A stretch of DNA of 64,000 nucleotides from Bryobacterales bacterium (GCA_019261985.1 JAFAQY010000112.1:1-64000), one strand, 5' to 3'; positions 8,519-17,515 are shown, counted from the first letter of the stretch. Made by a program: numbers and translations. The notes: a model not told the origin generated them from the sequence alone.

Positions 8519-10204
8519 ATGGAAGCCGTAGCGCAGCAGCCGAGTTCTGTCGCAAACTTCGTCGATTTTCAGACTGAACCTTCGCTGTACCGCCATTGGA
8601 AGCTGTCAATCGCTCCGGCTATACAAGGCGGTGGCCGTGTTGCCAGGCTTATCATGGATGTCCAGGAAGACGGCGGAATTCGTCCCGGCTACAAGCTCAA
8701 GCTGAATTCGTACGATCTGGGCGTGGACATCGAACTGCACGATGCACTTCAACGGATTCGATTCGAGCATCCCGCAGTCGCCAGCGTGGTGATCGCAAGC
8801 GCCAAGCCGCGGATATTCTGCTCTGGCGCGAATATCTACATGCTGGGACTTTCCAGTCACGCATGGAAGGTGAACTTCTGCAAATTCACCAATGAGACTC
8901 GCAACGGAATGGAGGATTCCAGCGCCCATTCGGGGCTGAAGTTCATTGCCGCGTGTAACGGGTCCACCGCGGGCGGCGGCTATGAGCTGGCGCTGGCCTG
9001 CGACGAAATCGTTTTGATCGACGACCGGTCTTCTACGGTAAGTCTCCCCGAGGCGCCGCTGCTTGGCGTGCTCCCTGGAACGGGCGGATTGACTCGCTTG
9101 ACGGATAAGAGGCGGGTACGCCGGGATTTGGCGGACGTATTCAGCACGATGCCGGAAGGTATTCAGGGCGAACGCGCCAAGGCGTGGGGACTGGTGGACG
9201 CCGTAGTCAAACCGCAAGACTTCGACGCCTACGTGATGAGCCGGGCGCTGGCTCTAGCGGAAGCGAGCGACCGTCCGCGCGATGCGCAGGGCGTTGAGCT
9301 TACACCGCTCGAGCGCACCATCGACGAGCGCGGATACCACTACCGGCATGTGGACGTGATGCTGGAGCCGCAGCGGCGCACGGCAACGTTCTCGATCAAG
9401 GCGCCGGAATCGCGGGGACCTGCATCGCTCCAGGAAATTCTCACGGCCGGAGCGAAATGGTGGCCCTTGCAAATGGCGCGCGAACTGGATGATGCAATCT
9501 TGTCGCTGCGCGTGAATCACCTCGACCTGGGTCTGTGGGTTTTCAAGACCGAAGGCGATCCGGCCAACATTCTCGGTATCGATTCGACGCTGGTTTCACA
9601 CCGCGATCACTGGTTTGTGCGCGAAGTCATCGGGATGATGCGCCGGACTTTCGCGCGCGTGGACGTGACTTCAAGATCGATCTACGCCATCGTCGAGCCG
9701 GGATCTTGTTTCGCGGGTTCTCTTTTTGAACTGGCGTTGGCCGCGGATCGCGTCTACATGCTGGATGATTCGAAGTCTTCCGTCGCGCTATCGGAGATGA
9801 ATTTCGGTGGATTGGAAGCGGTCAATGGCCGCACGCGGCTGGCCGGCCGGTTCTATGGCGATGCATCGCGAATCGATGCGGTCCGCCGGCGCGCTGGAGC
9901 TGCGCTTGGGCCTGGCGAGGCATCCGAGCTAGGGCTAGTGACGTTCACACCGGACGAGCTGGATTGGAGCGATGAGATCAGGCTTGCCGTCGAGAGCCGG
10001 CTAGCGCTCTCGCCCGATGCCATGACGGGCCTCGAAGCGAATCTCCGGTTTGGCGGCGGCGAAACCATGGAGTCGCGCATATTCGGGCGCCTGTCCGCTT
10101 GGCAAAACTGGATCTTCATCCGGCCGAACGCGGTGGGGCCCGCGGGAGCTCTTAAAGTTTACGGCACGGGCAATCGCCCCAAGTTCGATTGGGAACGGGT
10201 ATAG
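8519..10204 (+). CDS. boxC: 2,3-epoxybenzoyl-CoA dihydrolase (BoxC)
   Basis: BoxC opens and hydrolyses the non-aromatic ring of 2,3-epoxybenzoyl-CoA, giving 3,4-dehydroadipyl-CoA semialdehyde and formate. The protein is of crotonase type with two related halves, seen in SGANIYMLG and GSTAGGGYELALA of the first half and in EPGSCFAGSLFELALAADR of the second. The stretch RPGYKLKLNSYDLGVDIELH is characteristic of BoxC. The frame is open from 8297, but that extension would overlap the tannase start and resembles nothing. The ATG at 8519 gives 561 residues, matching the family length, with the conserved VDFQT(D/E)PS segment at the N-terminus. No Shine-Dalgarno sequence is visible. The boxB ATG follows two bases after the stop. 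Confidence 0.93.
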   Translation: MEAVAQQPSSVANFVDFQTEPSLYRHWKLSIAPAIQGGGRVARLIMDVQEDGGIRPGYKLKLNSYDLGVDIELHDALQRIRFEHPAVASVVIASAKPRIFCSGANIYMLGLSSHAWKVNFCKFTNETRNGMEDSSAHSGLKFIAACNGSTAGGGYELALACDEIVLIDDRSSTVSLPEAPLLGVLPGTGGLTRLTDKRRVRRDLADVFSTMPEGIQGERAKAWGLVDAVVKPQDFDAYVMSRALALAEASDRPRDAQGVELTPLERTIDERGYHYRHVDVMLEPQRRTATFSIKAPESRGPASLQEILTAGAKWWPLQMARELDDAILSLRVNHLDLGLWVFKTEGDPANILGIDSTLVSHRDHWFVREVIGMMRRTFARVDVTSRSIYAIVEPGSCFAGSLFELALAADRVYMLDDSKSSVALSEMNFGGLEAVNGRTRLAGRFYGDASRIDAVRRRAGAALGPGEASELGLVTFTPDELDWSDEIRLAVESRLALSPDAMTGLEANLRFGGGETMESRIFGRLSAWQNWIFIRPNAVGPAGALKVYGTGNRPKFDWERV

Positions 10205-10206
10205 AC

Positions 10207-11658
10207 ATGGCAAACACCGCGGAAGTAACGCAGCAGGCAATCGACTACACTCAGCGCATCCCTAATAATGTCGATCTTGCCAATGACCGGGCCTTGCAGC
10301 GCGCGCTGGAACGGTGGCAGCCCGCGTTCTTGAGCTGGTGGGGCGAAACCGGTCCGGAGAATACCGCCAATCTGGAGGTGTATCTCAGAACGGCTGTCAG
10401 CGTCGATCGCGACGGATGGGCGAACTTTGGCTACGTGCGCATGCCGGAGTACAGATGGGGCATATTCCTGACGCCGCGCGACGAGGGCCGCAACATTCAT
10501 TTCGGCGATCAGAGGGGTCAACCTGCCTGGCAGGATGTGCCCGGCGAATACCGGTCGCCGCTGCGCCGCATCATTGTGACGCAAGGAGACACCGAGCCGG
10601 CATCGGTAGAACAACAGAGATTGCTAGGCGCGACGTGCCCTTCGCTATACGATTTACGAAATCTCTTCCAAGTGAACGTCGAAGAAGGACGGCATCTGTG
10701 GGCCATGGTGTACCTCCTGCACCGGTACTTCGGCCGCGACGGGCGAGAGGAAGCCGAGGCCTTATTGCAGAGGCGGTCGGGGGATGCGAATAACCCGCGT
10801 ATTCTAACTGCCTTCAACGAGAAGACCAGCCACTGGCTCGCCTATTACATGTTCACGTTCTTTACCGACCGCGATGGCAAGTTCCAGTTGGCCGCTCTGG
10901 CGGAATCGGCCTTCGATCCTCTGGCCCGCACCACCAGGTTCATGCTGACGGAGGAAGCCCATCACATGTTTATTGGCGAATCCGGCGTGGCGCGCATTCT
11001 GCAGCGCACGTGCGAAGCGATGAGCCAGAACAAATTTACCGATCCGGCGCAGGTCCGGGCTCAAGGCGTGATCGATTTCGATACGCTGCAAAAATTCGTG
11101 AATTTCCATTACAGCGCCACGCTTGATCTTTTTGGCTCCGAGATCTCCTCCAATGCGGCAAGCTACTACACCGGAGGACTGAAGGGCCGCTTCAGCGAAG
11201 CCAACTTGAAGGACAATCATTCGCTAACGGAAGATTTCTACGCGGTCCAGGAGGTCGCCGGCGGCGAGATCGTCGCCAGGCAAGTCCCGGCATTGACAGC
11301 TCTCAACGCCCGCCTGCGGGACGATTTCACCCGCGAGATTCAGGCCGGCCTCGATCGATGGAATCGAATCCCGGAGAAATTTGGAATACCCATCCGGTTG
11401 AAGCTTCCGCATGCCGGCTTTCATCGCAAGATAGGAAGCTTTGCGGGTCACTACATCACTCCGGACGGTCGCGTTATTTCCAAGGAAGATTGGGAGCGGC
11501 AGTCGCCCGCCTGGCTTCCCACCGACCAGGACCACGCATTCGTGAATTCCCTTATGGGACGAGTCATCGAGCCGGGTCAATTCGCCAACTGGATTGCTCC
11601 GCCCGCGCGCGGCATCAATAATCTGCCGATCGAGTTCGAGTATGTCCGTTTCAATTAG
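10207..11658 (+). CDS. boxB: Benzoyl-CoA 2,3-epoxidase oxygenase subunit (BoxB)
   Basis: BoxB is the di-iron oxygenase that epoxidises benzoyl-CoA, taking electrons from the reductase BoxA. The 483-residue product carries two candidate iron-ligand motifs: EEGRH at residues 159-163 and EEAHH at 249-253. Family-typical stretches include NLEVYLRTAVSVDRDGWANF and MPEYRWGIFLTPRDEGRN. The start at 10207 follows boxC by two bases, with a GGGAACGGG purine stretch upstream; a six-codon longer in-frame start at 10189 would overlap boxC. The gene overlaps the next small ORF by 17 bases. No boxA is present in the window, so the reductase must be encoded elsewhere or replaced. Confidence 0.94.
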   Translation: MANTAEVTQQAIDYTQRIPNNVDLANDRALQRALERWQPAFLSWWGETGPENTANLEVYLRTAVSVDRDGWANFGYVRMPEYRWGIFLTPRDEGRNIHFGDQRGQPAWQDVPGEYRSPLRRIIVTQGDTEPASVEQQRLLGATCPSLYDLRNLFQVNVEEGRHLWAMVYLLHRYFGRDGREEAEALLQRRSGDANNPRILTAFNEKTSHWLAYYMFTFFTDRDGKFQLAALAESAFDPLARTTRFMLTEEAHHMFIGESGVARILQRTCEAMSQNKFTDPAQVRAQGVIDFDTLQKFVNFHYSATLDLFGSEISSNAASYYTGGLKGRFSEANLKDNHSLTEDFYAVQEVAGGEIVARQVPALTALNARLRDDFTREIQAGLDRWNRIPEKFGIPIRLKLPHAGFHRKIGSFAGHYITPDGRVISKEDWERQSPAWLPTDQDHAFVNSLMGRVIEPGQFANWIAPPARGINNLPIEFEYVRFN

Positions 11659-11914
11659 CGGTCTCGCCGCGCCCGCGCGGAAATTATTCGACATCATCGT
11701 TAATGAGGCCTATCATGGTCCGCTCCGTCCGAAAGCCGAAGGTGTGGCGACGCCGCCCGAAATTCTGGAGGCGTGCGGGCTGGATGTGGGCGAGTTCTAC
11801 GATTTGCTGCGTAGTTTGCAAGACGCCGGCCTGATTCGCGTATCAAACGCATATCCTTTCGAAGAAATCACGCTCACGCCCGAGGCGGAGGAAGCGGCAC
11901 GTGCCCGCTCATGA
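11642..11914 (+). CDS. Small unknown protein, winged-helix-like, in the box operon
   Basis: This 90-residue ORF begins at an ATG inside the end of boxB and ends 14 bases inside the MaoC gene, so it is embedded in a tightly overlapping operon. The segment PPEILEACGLDVGEFYDLLR and the following LQDAGLIRVSN resemble a helix-turn-helix with a wing (ITLTPEAEEAA). I do not recognise a named family. A longer in-frame start at 11594 would overlap boxB much more and reads as arginine/serine-rich shadow sequence. It could be a small regulator or an accessory protein of the epoxidase; both are guesses from position. Confidence 0.7.
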   Translation: MSVSISGLAAPARKLFDIIVNEAYHGPLRPKAEGVATPPEILEACGLDVGEFYDLLRSLQDAGLIRVSNAYPFEEITLTPEAEEAARARS

Positions 11915-12401
11915 TTTCGCGGTAGCGGCTGACCAGCGGTATTTCGAAGATTATGTGCCCGGTCGCGTTTATGAATTCGGAACGATCTCGGTAACCGAAC
12001 AGGAGATCATCGAATTCGCGCAGAAATTCGACCCTCAATACTTTCACGTAGATCCGGAGCGGGCCAAGAGCGGCCGGTTTGGCGGGATCGTCGCCTCGGG
12101 ATGGCACACCGTGAGCCTCACGATGCGGCTCTACGTCGATCACTATCTTTCGCATGTGGCGAGCCTGGCGTCGCCGGGCGTCGATGAAGTTCGCTGGCCG
12201 AATCCCGTGCGGCCGGGCGACACGCTGCGGATTCGAGTGGAAATTCTGGAATCGCGCCCGTCGCGTTCCAAGCCGGATCGTGGAGTAGTCCGCGCGAGGA
12301 TCGAAGCTCTGAATCAACGCGACGAACTGGCGCTAAGCATGATCGGCATTAGCATCATCGGCCGCCGCCCGCAGAGTCGAGGCCTTGGCGTCGAAAGCTG
12401 A
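11901..12401 (+). CDS. MaoC-like hot-dog hydratase
   Basis: The 166-residue protein has the R-hydratase/MaoC pattern: YFEDYVPGRVYEFG at the N-terminus, the catalytic region FDPQYFHVDPERA with FGGIVASGWHT, and VRWPNPVRPGDTLRI. Such enzymes hydrate enoyl-CoA thioesters. In this operon it could hydrate an unsaturated dicarboxylyl-CoA formed after ring opening; that step is inferred. The start is a GTG at 11901 with GGAGGAAG about 8 bases upstream, overlapping the preceding gene by 14 bases. Its 3' end overlaps the converging FadJ-like gene by 69 bases, so one of the two C-termini may be unusually long. Confidence 0.88.
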   Translation: MPAHDFAVAADQRYFEDYVPGRVYEFGTISVTEQEIIEFAQKFDPQYFHVDPERAKSGRFGGIVASGWHTVSLTMRLYVDHYLSHVASLASPGVDEVRWPNPVRPGDTLRIRVEILESRPSRSKPDRGVVRARIEALNQRDELALSMIGISIIGRRPQSRGLGVES

Positions 12402-14462
12402 GAAGGAACTCCTCGATTTAGCAAGGTGGGTTAGAAGCGGAGCGGGTTTCCAACCGAACTCCAGTACCCGCTGATGCACCGTATCTAGTGCGGCCTCATC
12501 GGCATAATGCATCGGCCCGCCGCGGTACGCCGGGAATCCATACCCGTTGATATACACGAGATCGATATCCGAGGCGCGCCGCGCGCATCCGTCCTCCAAA
12601 ATGCGCGCGCCCTCATTCACGAGCGCGTAGACGGCGCGCTCGACAATTTCTTCGTTCGAAATCGGCCGGCGCGTCGCGCCAGCTTCGCTCGCGGCGGTCT
12701 CAATGAGCGCATCCACCTTCGGATCCGGCAGCGCGTTGCGTTTTTCATCGTAGGCGTACCATCCGGCGCCTGTCTTTTGCCCGAACCGGCCCAACGCGTA
12801 CAGCATTTCCATCACCCGCGGTTGGCGCAGTTCAGGCGGCTCCATTGCAGAAAACACGTGCCGGCTGCTCATGGCAATATCGATCCCGGCCAAATCCTGC
12901 GCGGCGAACGGCCCCATGGCCATTCCCCATTCCTCGAGCGCTCGATCCACCTGCTGTGGCGATGCACCCTCTTCCAGCAGCAACTGAGCTTCTCGGCGGT
13001 AAACGCGAAGCATGCGATTCCCAATAAAGCCGGGGCAGTTTCCGGCCACGATGGCAATTTTGCCCAGCCGCTTGGCGAGAGCAAGCGCCGCGGCCGTAAC
13101 ACGCGCCGAAGTTGCCTTCCCCGGCGCGACCTCGAGTAATCGCATCACGTTTGCGGGACTAAAGAAGTGTAGGCCGATAACAGATTCGGCGAGCGGACAC
13201 GCTTGAGCGATGTCGTCGATATTCAGATAAGACGTATTAGTGGCAAGAATTGCGCCGGGCTTGGCGACGCCGGCCAATTCCGAGAACAATACCCTCTTGA
13301 CTTCGAGATTTTCGAAGGCTGCCTCGACGATAATGTCCGCGGCTTCGAAGCCCGCGTAATCAAGCTGCGGCTGAATCTTAGAAAACCGGGTCCGCATCTC
13401 GGCGTCCGCAATTCGCCCCTTTCGCACAGAGCTTTCGTAAGATGCCTCAATCGCTTTTATCGCGGACGCCAGCGCTTCCGGGTAGGCTTCCTTCAGCCGC
13501 ACTGGAATTCCGGCATCTGCGAAGCACATCGCAATGCCGCGGCCCATGGTCCCGGCGCCGACAACAGCGGCGGCCTGGATCTCACCATGGGCAGAGCTTG
13601 CGGCCGGTATCTTGCGGGCCGCGCGCTCCGCGAAGAAGACGTGAATCAGGGCCTTCGCCTGGCTAGAAACAAGCATCCGATGGAAGATTTCGCGTTCCTT
13701 CCGGCAGCCCTCTTCAAACCTCGACTGTGTAGCCGCTTCAATAGCATCGATGGCGGCAAGCGGCGCAAGCAGCTTCTTCCGTGTCTTCGGCACTCTTTCC
13801 CGGTACCCGGCAAATAGGGCGGCGTTGGATTCCGGATTGCCGAAGTTCACAGCAAGCTCGCGCGTGCGTCGAGGGGCAACGCCGCTCAGCTCCCGCGCGA
13901 CCTCCATAGCGTGGCCGAGAAGATTTTCTTCAACGACCCGGTCCACGATTCCAAAACGCTGTGCGTCCTCGGCGCGCACGGGCTCGCCGAAGGCGCACAT
14001 CTCGAGAGCCGCTTCAAGGCCGGCCAAACGCGGCAAGCGCTGCGTGCCACCGGCCCCAGGGATGATTCCGAGTTTGACTTCCGGCTGTCCGATTCTGGCG
14101 TCAGCGGTGGCAATGCGATAGTGGGCTGCAAGCGCGACCTCAAGCCCGCCCCCAAAGGCATTCCCATGAATGGCGGCCACCACCGGTTTTGGAGCGGACT
14201 CAACGTCGAACAGGATGCGCGGCAGAATGGAGGGCACAGCACCCTCGTTCGCCATCCGCTGCAAATCCTTGATGTCCGCGCCCGCAATGAACGTATTTCC
14301 GGAGCCTGTTAGAACGATGGCATCGATCTTAGAATCGTCGATCGCTCGCGCCAACGCCTGCTGAAAGCTCTCTTGCACCCTGGCGCTGAGAGCGTTCACG
14401 GGCGGGTTCTCAATCGTGAGAATCGCGATGCGATCTTCAATACGATATTGAACCTGTTCCAT
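12333..14462 (-). CDS. Bifunctional enoyl-CoA hydratase / 3-hydroxyacyl-CoA dehydrogenase (FadJ/FadB-like)
   Basis: The 709-residue protein begins with an enoyl-CoA hydratase/isomerase domain (residues 1-190) containing GADIKDL and GNAFGGGLE near residue 100, with likely acid/base glutamates at 108 and 128. A linker leads to a Rossmann domain with VGAGTMGRG at 301-309. Two 3-hydroxyacyl-CoA dehydrogenase C-terminal domains follow ([16 protein letters not shown], then [15 protein letters not shown]). It would take 3,4-dehydroadipyl-CoA-type intermediates through isomerisation or hydration and oxidation towards 3-oxoadipyl-CoA, a role known for such genes in benzoate clusters. It lies 56 bases downstream of the ligase gene on the same strand, so it probably shares the ligase promoter and its putative operators. 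Confidence 0.93.
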   Translation of the reverse strand: MEQVQYRIEDRIAILTIENPPVNALSARVQESFQQALARAIDDSKIDAIVLTGSGNTFIAGADIKDLQRMANEGAVPSILPRILFDVESAPKPVVAAIHGNAFGGGLEVALAAHYRIATADARIGQPEVKLGIIPGAGGTQRLPRLAGLEAALEMCAFGEPVRAEDAQRFGIVDRVVEENLLGHAMEVARELSGVAPRRTRELAVNFGNPESNAALFAGYRERVPKTRKKLLAPLAAIDAIEAATQSRFEEGCRKEREIFHRMLVSSQAKALIHVFFAERAARKIPAASSAHGEIQAAAVVGAGTMGRGIAMCFADAGIPVRLKEAYPEALASAIKAIEASYESSVRKGRIADAEMRTRFSKIQPQLDYAGFEAADIIVEAAFENLEVKRVLFSELAGVAKPGAILATNTSYLNIDDIAQACPLAESVIGLHFFSPANVMRLLEVAPGKATSARVTAAALALAKRLGKIAIVAGNCPGFIGNRMLRVYRREAQLLLEEGASPQQVDRALEEWGMAMGPFAAQDLAGIDIAMSSRHVFSAMEPPELRQPRVMEMLYALGRFGQKTGAGWYAYDEKRNALPDPKVDALIETAASEAGATRRPISNEEIVERAVYALVNEGARILEDGCARRASDIDLVYINGYGFPAYRGGPMHYADEAALDTVHQRVLEFGWKPAPLLTHLAKSRSSFSAFDAKASTLRAAADDANADHA

Positions 14463-14518
14463 GGCTAAGCGCCCGGGTGGTGCAGAGCGTCGCGGATCTC
14501 CTTAATTTGTTGCGCACG

Positions 14519-16105
14519 TCACGTCATCGAGGCTTGTGATACTTTTGCGCTCCCTCCCAATTCGCGGAGCTTGTATCGCAACACTTTTCCGGCGGCTGTC
14601 TTAGGAAGCTCCGGAACAAATTCGATGTGCCGGGGATATTTGTAGGGCGTGATCCGTTGCTTGACAAAGTCCTGAAGCTCCCTGGCTAACCCTGGGCGGC
14701 CCAAACAGCCATCGCGCAGGACAATGAATGCCTTTGGAGTGTGCAGCCCGGTCTCTTCTTCGAAGGCGATTACCGCGGCTTCAAGAACCTGGGAGTGTTC
14801 AATCAGCGCGCTCTCGACTTCGATCGGGGAGACCCATTGGCCGGAGACACGAAACATGTCGTCCGACCTGCCGGCGTACCAGTAGTAGCCGTTTTCATCG
14901 ATCCGGTACTTGTCTCCCGTGAAGAACCACCGTCCCCGCATGCGGTCCTGGCTCAATTCCTGGCGGTTCCAGTAGCACTGAGCGGTGCTCGGTCCCGCAA
15001 CCATCAAATCACCGATTTCACCCAGCGGCACTGATTGGCCGGCGTGATCGACAAGCGCAAGTTCGTAGCCGGGGACCGCCTGGCCGGTGCTGCCTGGATG
15101 AACTCGTCCTGCCCGCGCGGAAAGGTAGATGTGCAACACCTCGGTCGATCCGATGCCGTCCAGAATCTCGACTCCGAAGCGCTCTTTCCACCTCCGGAAG
15201 ATTTCCGCGGGCAAAGGCTCCGCGGCGGAAGCAGCCAGACGGATAGACCCGAGGTCGTAGCGTGTCTTCTCGGCCTCTTGTAGCATCGACGCGTAAAGTG
15301 TCGGCACCGAAAAAAACAGCGTCGAACGATTTGCCTCCGCGGTTTCCAGTATCGCCCTCGCGTGCGGCTTGCCCGGGTACAGGATCGTGGTGGCGCCTAC
15401 ATGGAATGGAAACATGAGCGCGTTGCCCAGGCCGTAAGCGTGGAAGAGCTTGGACGAGGAAAAGACCACATCGCCCGCGCGGATGTCCAGTACACCCCGA
15501 GCATAGTGTTCGCAGCAGTGAACCCAATGATGGTGCAGATGAACAGCGGCTTTGGGGCGACCCGTGCTGCCGGATGTCCAGAGCCAGAACGCGACATCAT
15601 CCTTGGTTGTGCGCGCCGGCTCGAGGTCTGGTGAGGAGTGCCGGAGGACCTCGTCCCAATTCAGGTAATCATGTACGGGCTCGCCACAGACGATCACGTG
15701 CTTTAGGTAGCGCTGACCGGAAAACGCCGGGGCCAGTTCTGCGATGAGCGCCGAGTGCACGATCGCAATTCTGGCGCGGCTCTCCGACAGGAAGTAAGCG
15801 TAATCGCTGGCTCGCATTGCGGTGCTAGTCGGGACGGCAACGCCGCCCATCTTGATCGTGCCGAAATATGCAGCCGCAAACTCCGGAATGTCTGGGAGGA
15901 CTAAAAGCACTCGCTGTTCTTCTTGAAGTCCCAACCCAAGCAAGGCATTGCCGACACGGTTGACCTGCGTTGCCACCTCACAGTACGTAACCCGAGTGCT
16001 TCCGCAAACGATTGCAGTCTTTTCGCCTCGACCTTCTCGAATATGCCGGTCGACGAAGTGATCGACGAGGTTATATCGGTCCGGGAGTTCCAGGGGCTGC
16101 ACCAT
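14519..16105 (-). CDS. bclA: Benzoate-CoA ligase family protein
   Basis: The 528-residue protein activates an aromatic acid with ATP and CoA, the entry step of the island. The ANL-family P-loop TSGSTGRPK lies at residues 177-185, preceded by VAFWLW. The motif FTGDKYRIDENGYYWYAGR is the conserved hinge region. The catalytic lysine is in PKTAAGKVLRYKLREL at the C-terminus. The histidine-rich stretch after the P-loop is typical of benzoate-CoA ligases. The frame is open to 16453, but residues before MVQPLELPDRYN are low-complexity shadow and cover two palindromes, so I place the start at 16105. No ribosome binding site is seen. Whether benzoate or a hydroxylated acid is preferred is not decidable here. 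Confidence 0.9.
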   Translation of the reverse strand: MVQPLELPDRYNLVDHFVDRHIREGRGEKTAIVCGSTRVTYCEVATQVNRVGNALLGLGLQEEQRVLLVLPDIPEFAAAYFGTIKMGGVAVPTSTAMRASDYAYFLSESRARIAIVHSALIAELAPAFSGQRYLKHVIVCGEPVHDYLNWDEVLRHSSPDLEPARTTKDDVAFWLWTSGSTGRPKAAVHLHHHWVHCCEHYARGVLDIRAGDVVFSSSKLFHAYGLGNALMFPFHVGATTILYPGKPHARAILETAEANRSTLFFSVPTLYASMLQEAEKTRYDLGSIRLAASAAEPLPAEIFRRWKERFGVEILDGIGSTEVLHIYLSARAGRVHPGSTGQAVPGYELALVDHAGQSVPLGEIGDLMVAGPSTAQCYWNRQELSQDRMRGRWFFTGDKYRIDENGYYWYAGRSDDMFRVSGQWVSPIEVESALIEHSQVLEAAVIAFEEETGLHTPKAFIVLRDGCLGRPGLARELQDFVKQRITPYKYPRHIEFVPELPKTAAGKVLRYKLRELGGSAKVSQASMT

Positions 16106-16108
16106 GAA

Positions 16109-16120
16109 GCAGTATACTGC
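16109..16120. promoter_or_regulatory. Putative BoxR operator, proximal to the ligase gene
   Basis: GCAGTATACTGC is a perfect 12-base palindrome lying three bases upstream of the ligase ATG. On the minus strand it contains TATACT, a possible -10 box, so bound regulator would cover the start of transcription. Confidence 0.7.
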
Positions 16121-16148
16121 AAAGCCGAGCGTTTCCAGAACGCGATGT

Positions 16149-16160
16149 GCAGTATACTGC
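16149..16160. promoter_or_regulatory. Putative BoxR operator, distal to the ligase gene
   Basis: This is a second identical copy of GCAGTATACTGC, 40 bases from the first (about four helical turns), which would allow cooperative binding on one face of the DNA. Confidence 0.7.
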
Positions 16161-16338
16161 TCGCGTATTTTGCTCGGCGGCGCGGCGATTATCGCGATCA
16201 CAGAACGGCGCGCGCCAGCTGTATTCGGAGAGTTCGTATCCCGGTGAGCCGCGTGCTGGACGACGGCGCCAGCCGTCCCCCGATTCTCTCTTATTACCTG
16301 AGCGGGCGCCAGCAGGCGGCCGCGCTTTCGGCGTTGAT

Positions 16339-17442
16339 CTATTGAAGATGAGCGAGTGAATAGCTCGTGCTGCGTCCGCCGCCGGGATTCTGAACGAGCA
16401 CACGATGCTGGATGAGGTCCTGAATGTCCCGGTGGGCGGTATCCTGCGAGCACTTGGCAAGAATTGCGTACTTCGAGGTCGTGAGCTTGCCTTCAAATCC
16501 GTCGAGTAAACGATTGATCACGAGCCACTGACGGTCGTTGAGCTTCACGTCCGTGATGCGGTCCCAGAAACGCGCTTTCTCAAGTACGGCGCTTAAGGTT
16601 TCCTGTGCCCCATCGATTGCGCGGCCCAGGCAGGCGAGGAACCATTCCATCCATGAAGTCACATCCACGCTTGCTTTTTGCGTGCGTTCCAAGATGTCGT
16701 AATAGTCGTTACGCTCCTGGCGGATTTGCGCCGACATGCTGTAGAACCGCTGCGGGCTATGCTCTGAGCGCGCGAGAGCGAGGTCTGCAATCGCGCGCGC
16801 GATGCGTCCGTTCCCGTCGTCGAACGGGTGTATAGTGACGAACCACAGATGGGCGAGTCCGGCGTTAAGGACCTGGTCATTCGATTTGTCGCCCTCGAAC
16901 CAGTCGAGGAATGATTTCATGTCGCGATCAAGCCGATCCGCCTTCGGAGCTTCGTAATGGACGCGTTCTTTCCCGATCGGACCGGAAACGACCTGCATGG
17001 GTCCCGTGCTGTCATCGCGCCAAGCGCCCACTTTGATCGCGGTCATGCCGCTTCGGCCGGTGGGGAAGAGGGACGCATGCCAGGCGAACAATCGTTCAGC
17101 CGTAAGCGGCTGGTTATAGTGGCGGGTCGCATCGAGCATCATTTCCACGATGCCTTCGACATGTCGATCCGTGGGTTTAAGCGCGCCAATGTCCATGCCG
17201 AGCCGGCGCGCGATCGACGAGCGGACTTGGTCCGCATCGAGCATTTCACCTTCGATTTCGCTGCTTTTGAGAACGTCCGCCGTAAGGGTTTTGAGCACCG
17301 CTTCCTGCTGAAGGTTGAAACCTAAAGCCTCCATGTGCCCGATGAGGCGGCCTTGCCGGTGGCGGACGGAGGCGAGCGGCTCAGCGATTGTTTCCGCGCT
17401 CCAGTGGAACATGGGCCAATCTTTGAGCTCATGAATATACAT
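16339..17442 (-). CDS. Fic family AMP-transferase with N-terminal inhibitory helix
   Basis: The 367-residue protein carries the Fic active-site motif HPFDDGNGRIAR at residues 205-216. Its N-terminal region (residues 1-85) resembles the DUF4172 domain often fused to Fic. It contains S60-SEI-E64-G65, matching the [S/T]xxxE[G/N] inhibitory helix of class II Fic proteins, so the enzyme is probably self-inhibited. The C-terminus (about 295-367) looks like a winged-helix DNA-binding domain (GKLTTSKYAILAKCSQDTAH), as in other Fic regulators. Fic proteins transfer AMP to hydroxyl side chains; the target is unknown. The array of CTCCGCA sites directly upstream suggests autoregulation. It is separate from the box genes. 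Confidence 0.92.
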   Translation of the reverse strand: MYIHELKDWPMFHWSAETIAEPLASVRHRQGRLIGHMEALGFNLQQEAVLKTLTADVLKSSEIEGEMLDADQVRSSIARRLGMDIGALKPTDRHVEGIVEMMLDATRHYNQPLTAERLFAWHASLFPTGRSGMTAIKVGAWRDDSTGPMQVVSGPIGKERVHYEAPKADRLDRDMKSFLDWFEGDKSNDQVLNAGLAHLWFVTIHPFDDGNGRIARAIADLALARSEHSPQRFYSMSAQIRQERNDYYDILERTQKASVDVTSWMEWFLACLGRAIDGAQETLSAVLEKARFWDRITDVKLNDRQWLVINRLLDGFEGKLTTSKYAILAKCSQDTAHRDIQDLIQHRVLVQNPGGGRSTSYSLAHLQ

Positions 17443-17443
17443 T

Positions 17444-17515
17444 CTCCGCAGATCCTGCGGAGACTATAGCATATAATCTCCGCATCTGCCCGCGATCCTC
17501 CGCATGCGTGCGGAG
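17444..17515. repeat. Array of five CTCCGCA half-sites in the Fic promoter
   Basis: CTCCGCA occurs at 17444-17450, 17478-17484 and 17498-17504, and its complement TGCGGAG at 17456-17462 and 17509-17515. Two of these form inverted pairs with 5- and 4-base spacers. The region also contains TATAAT/TATAGT-like sequences, so the array overlaps the promoter and is probably an operator. Confidence 0.7.

Noticed and set aside
16106-16453. 116-codon N-terminal extension of the benzoate-CoA ligase
   Set aside because: The family begins at MVQPLELPDRYN; the extension covers the two palindromes and overlaps the Fic gene.
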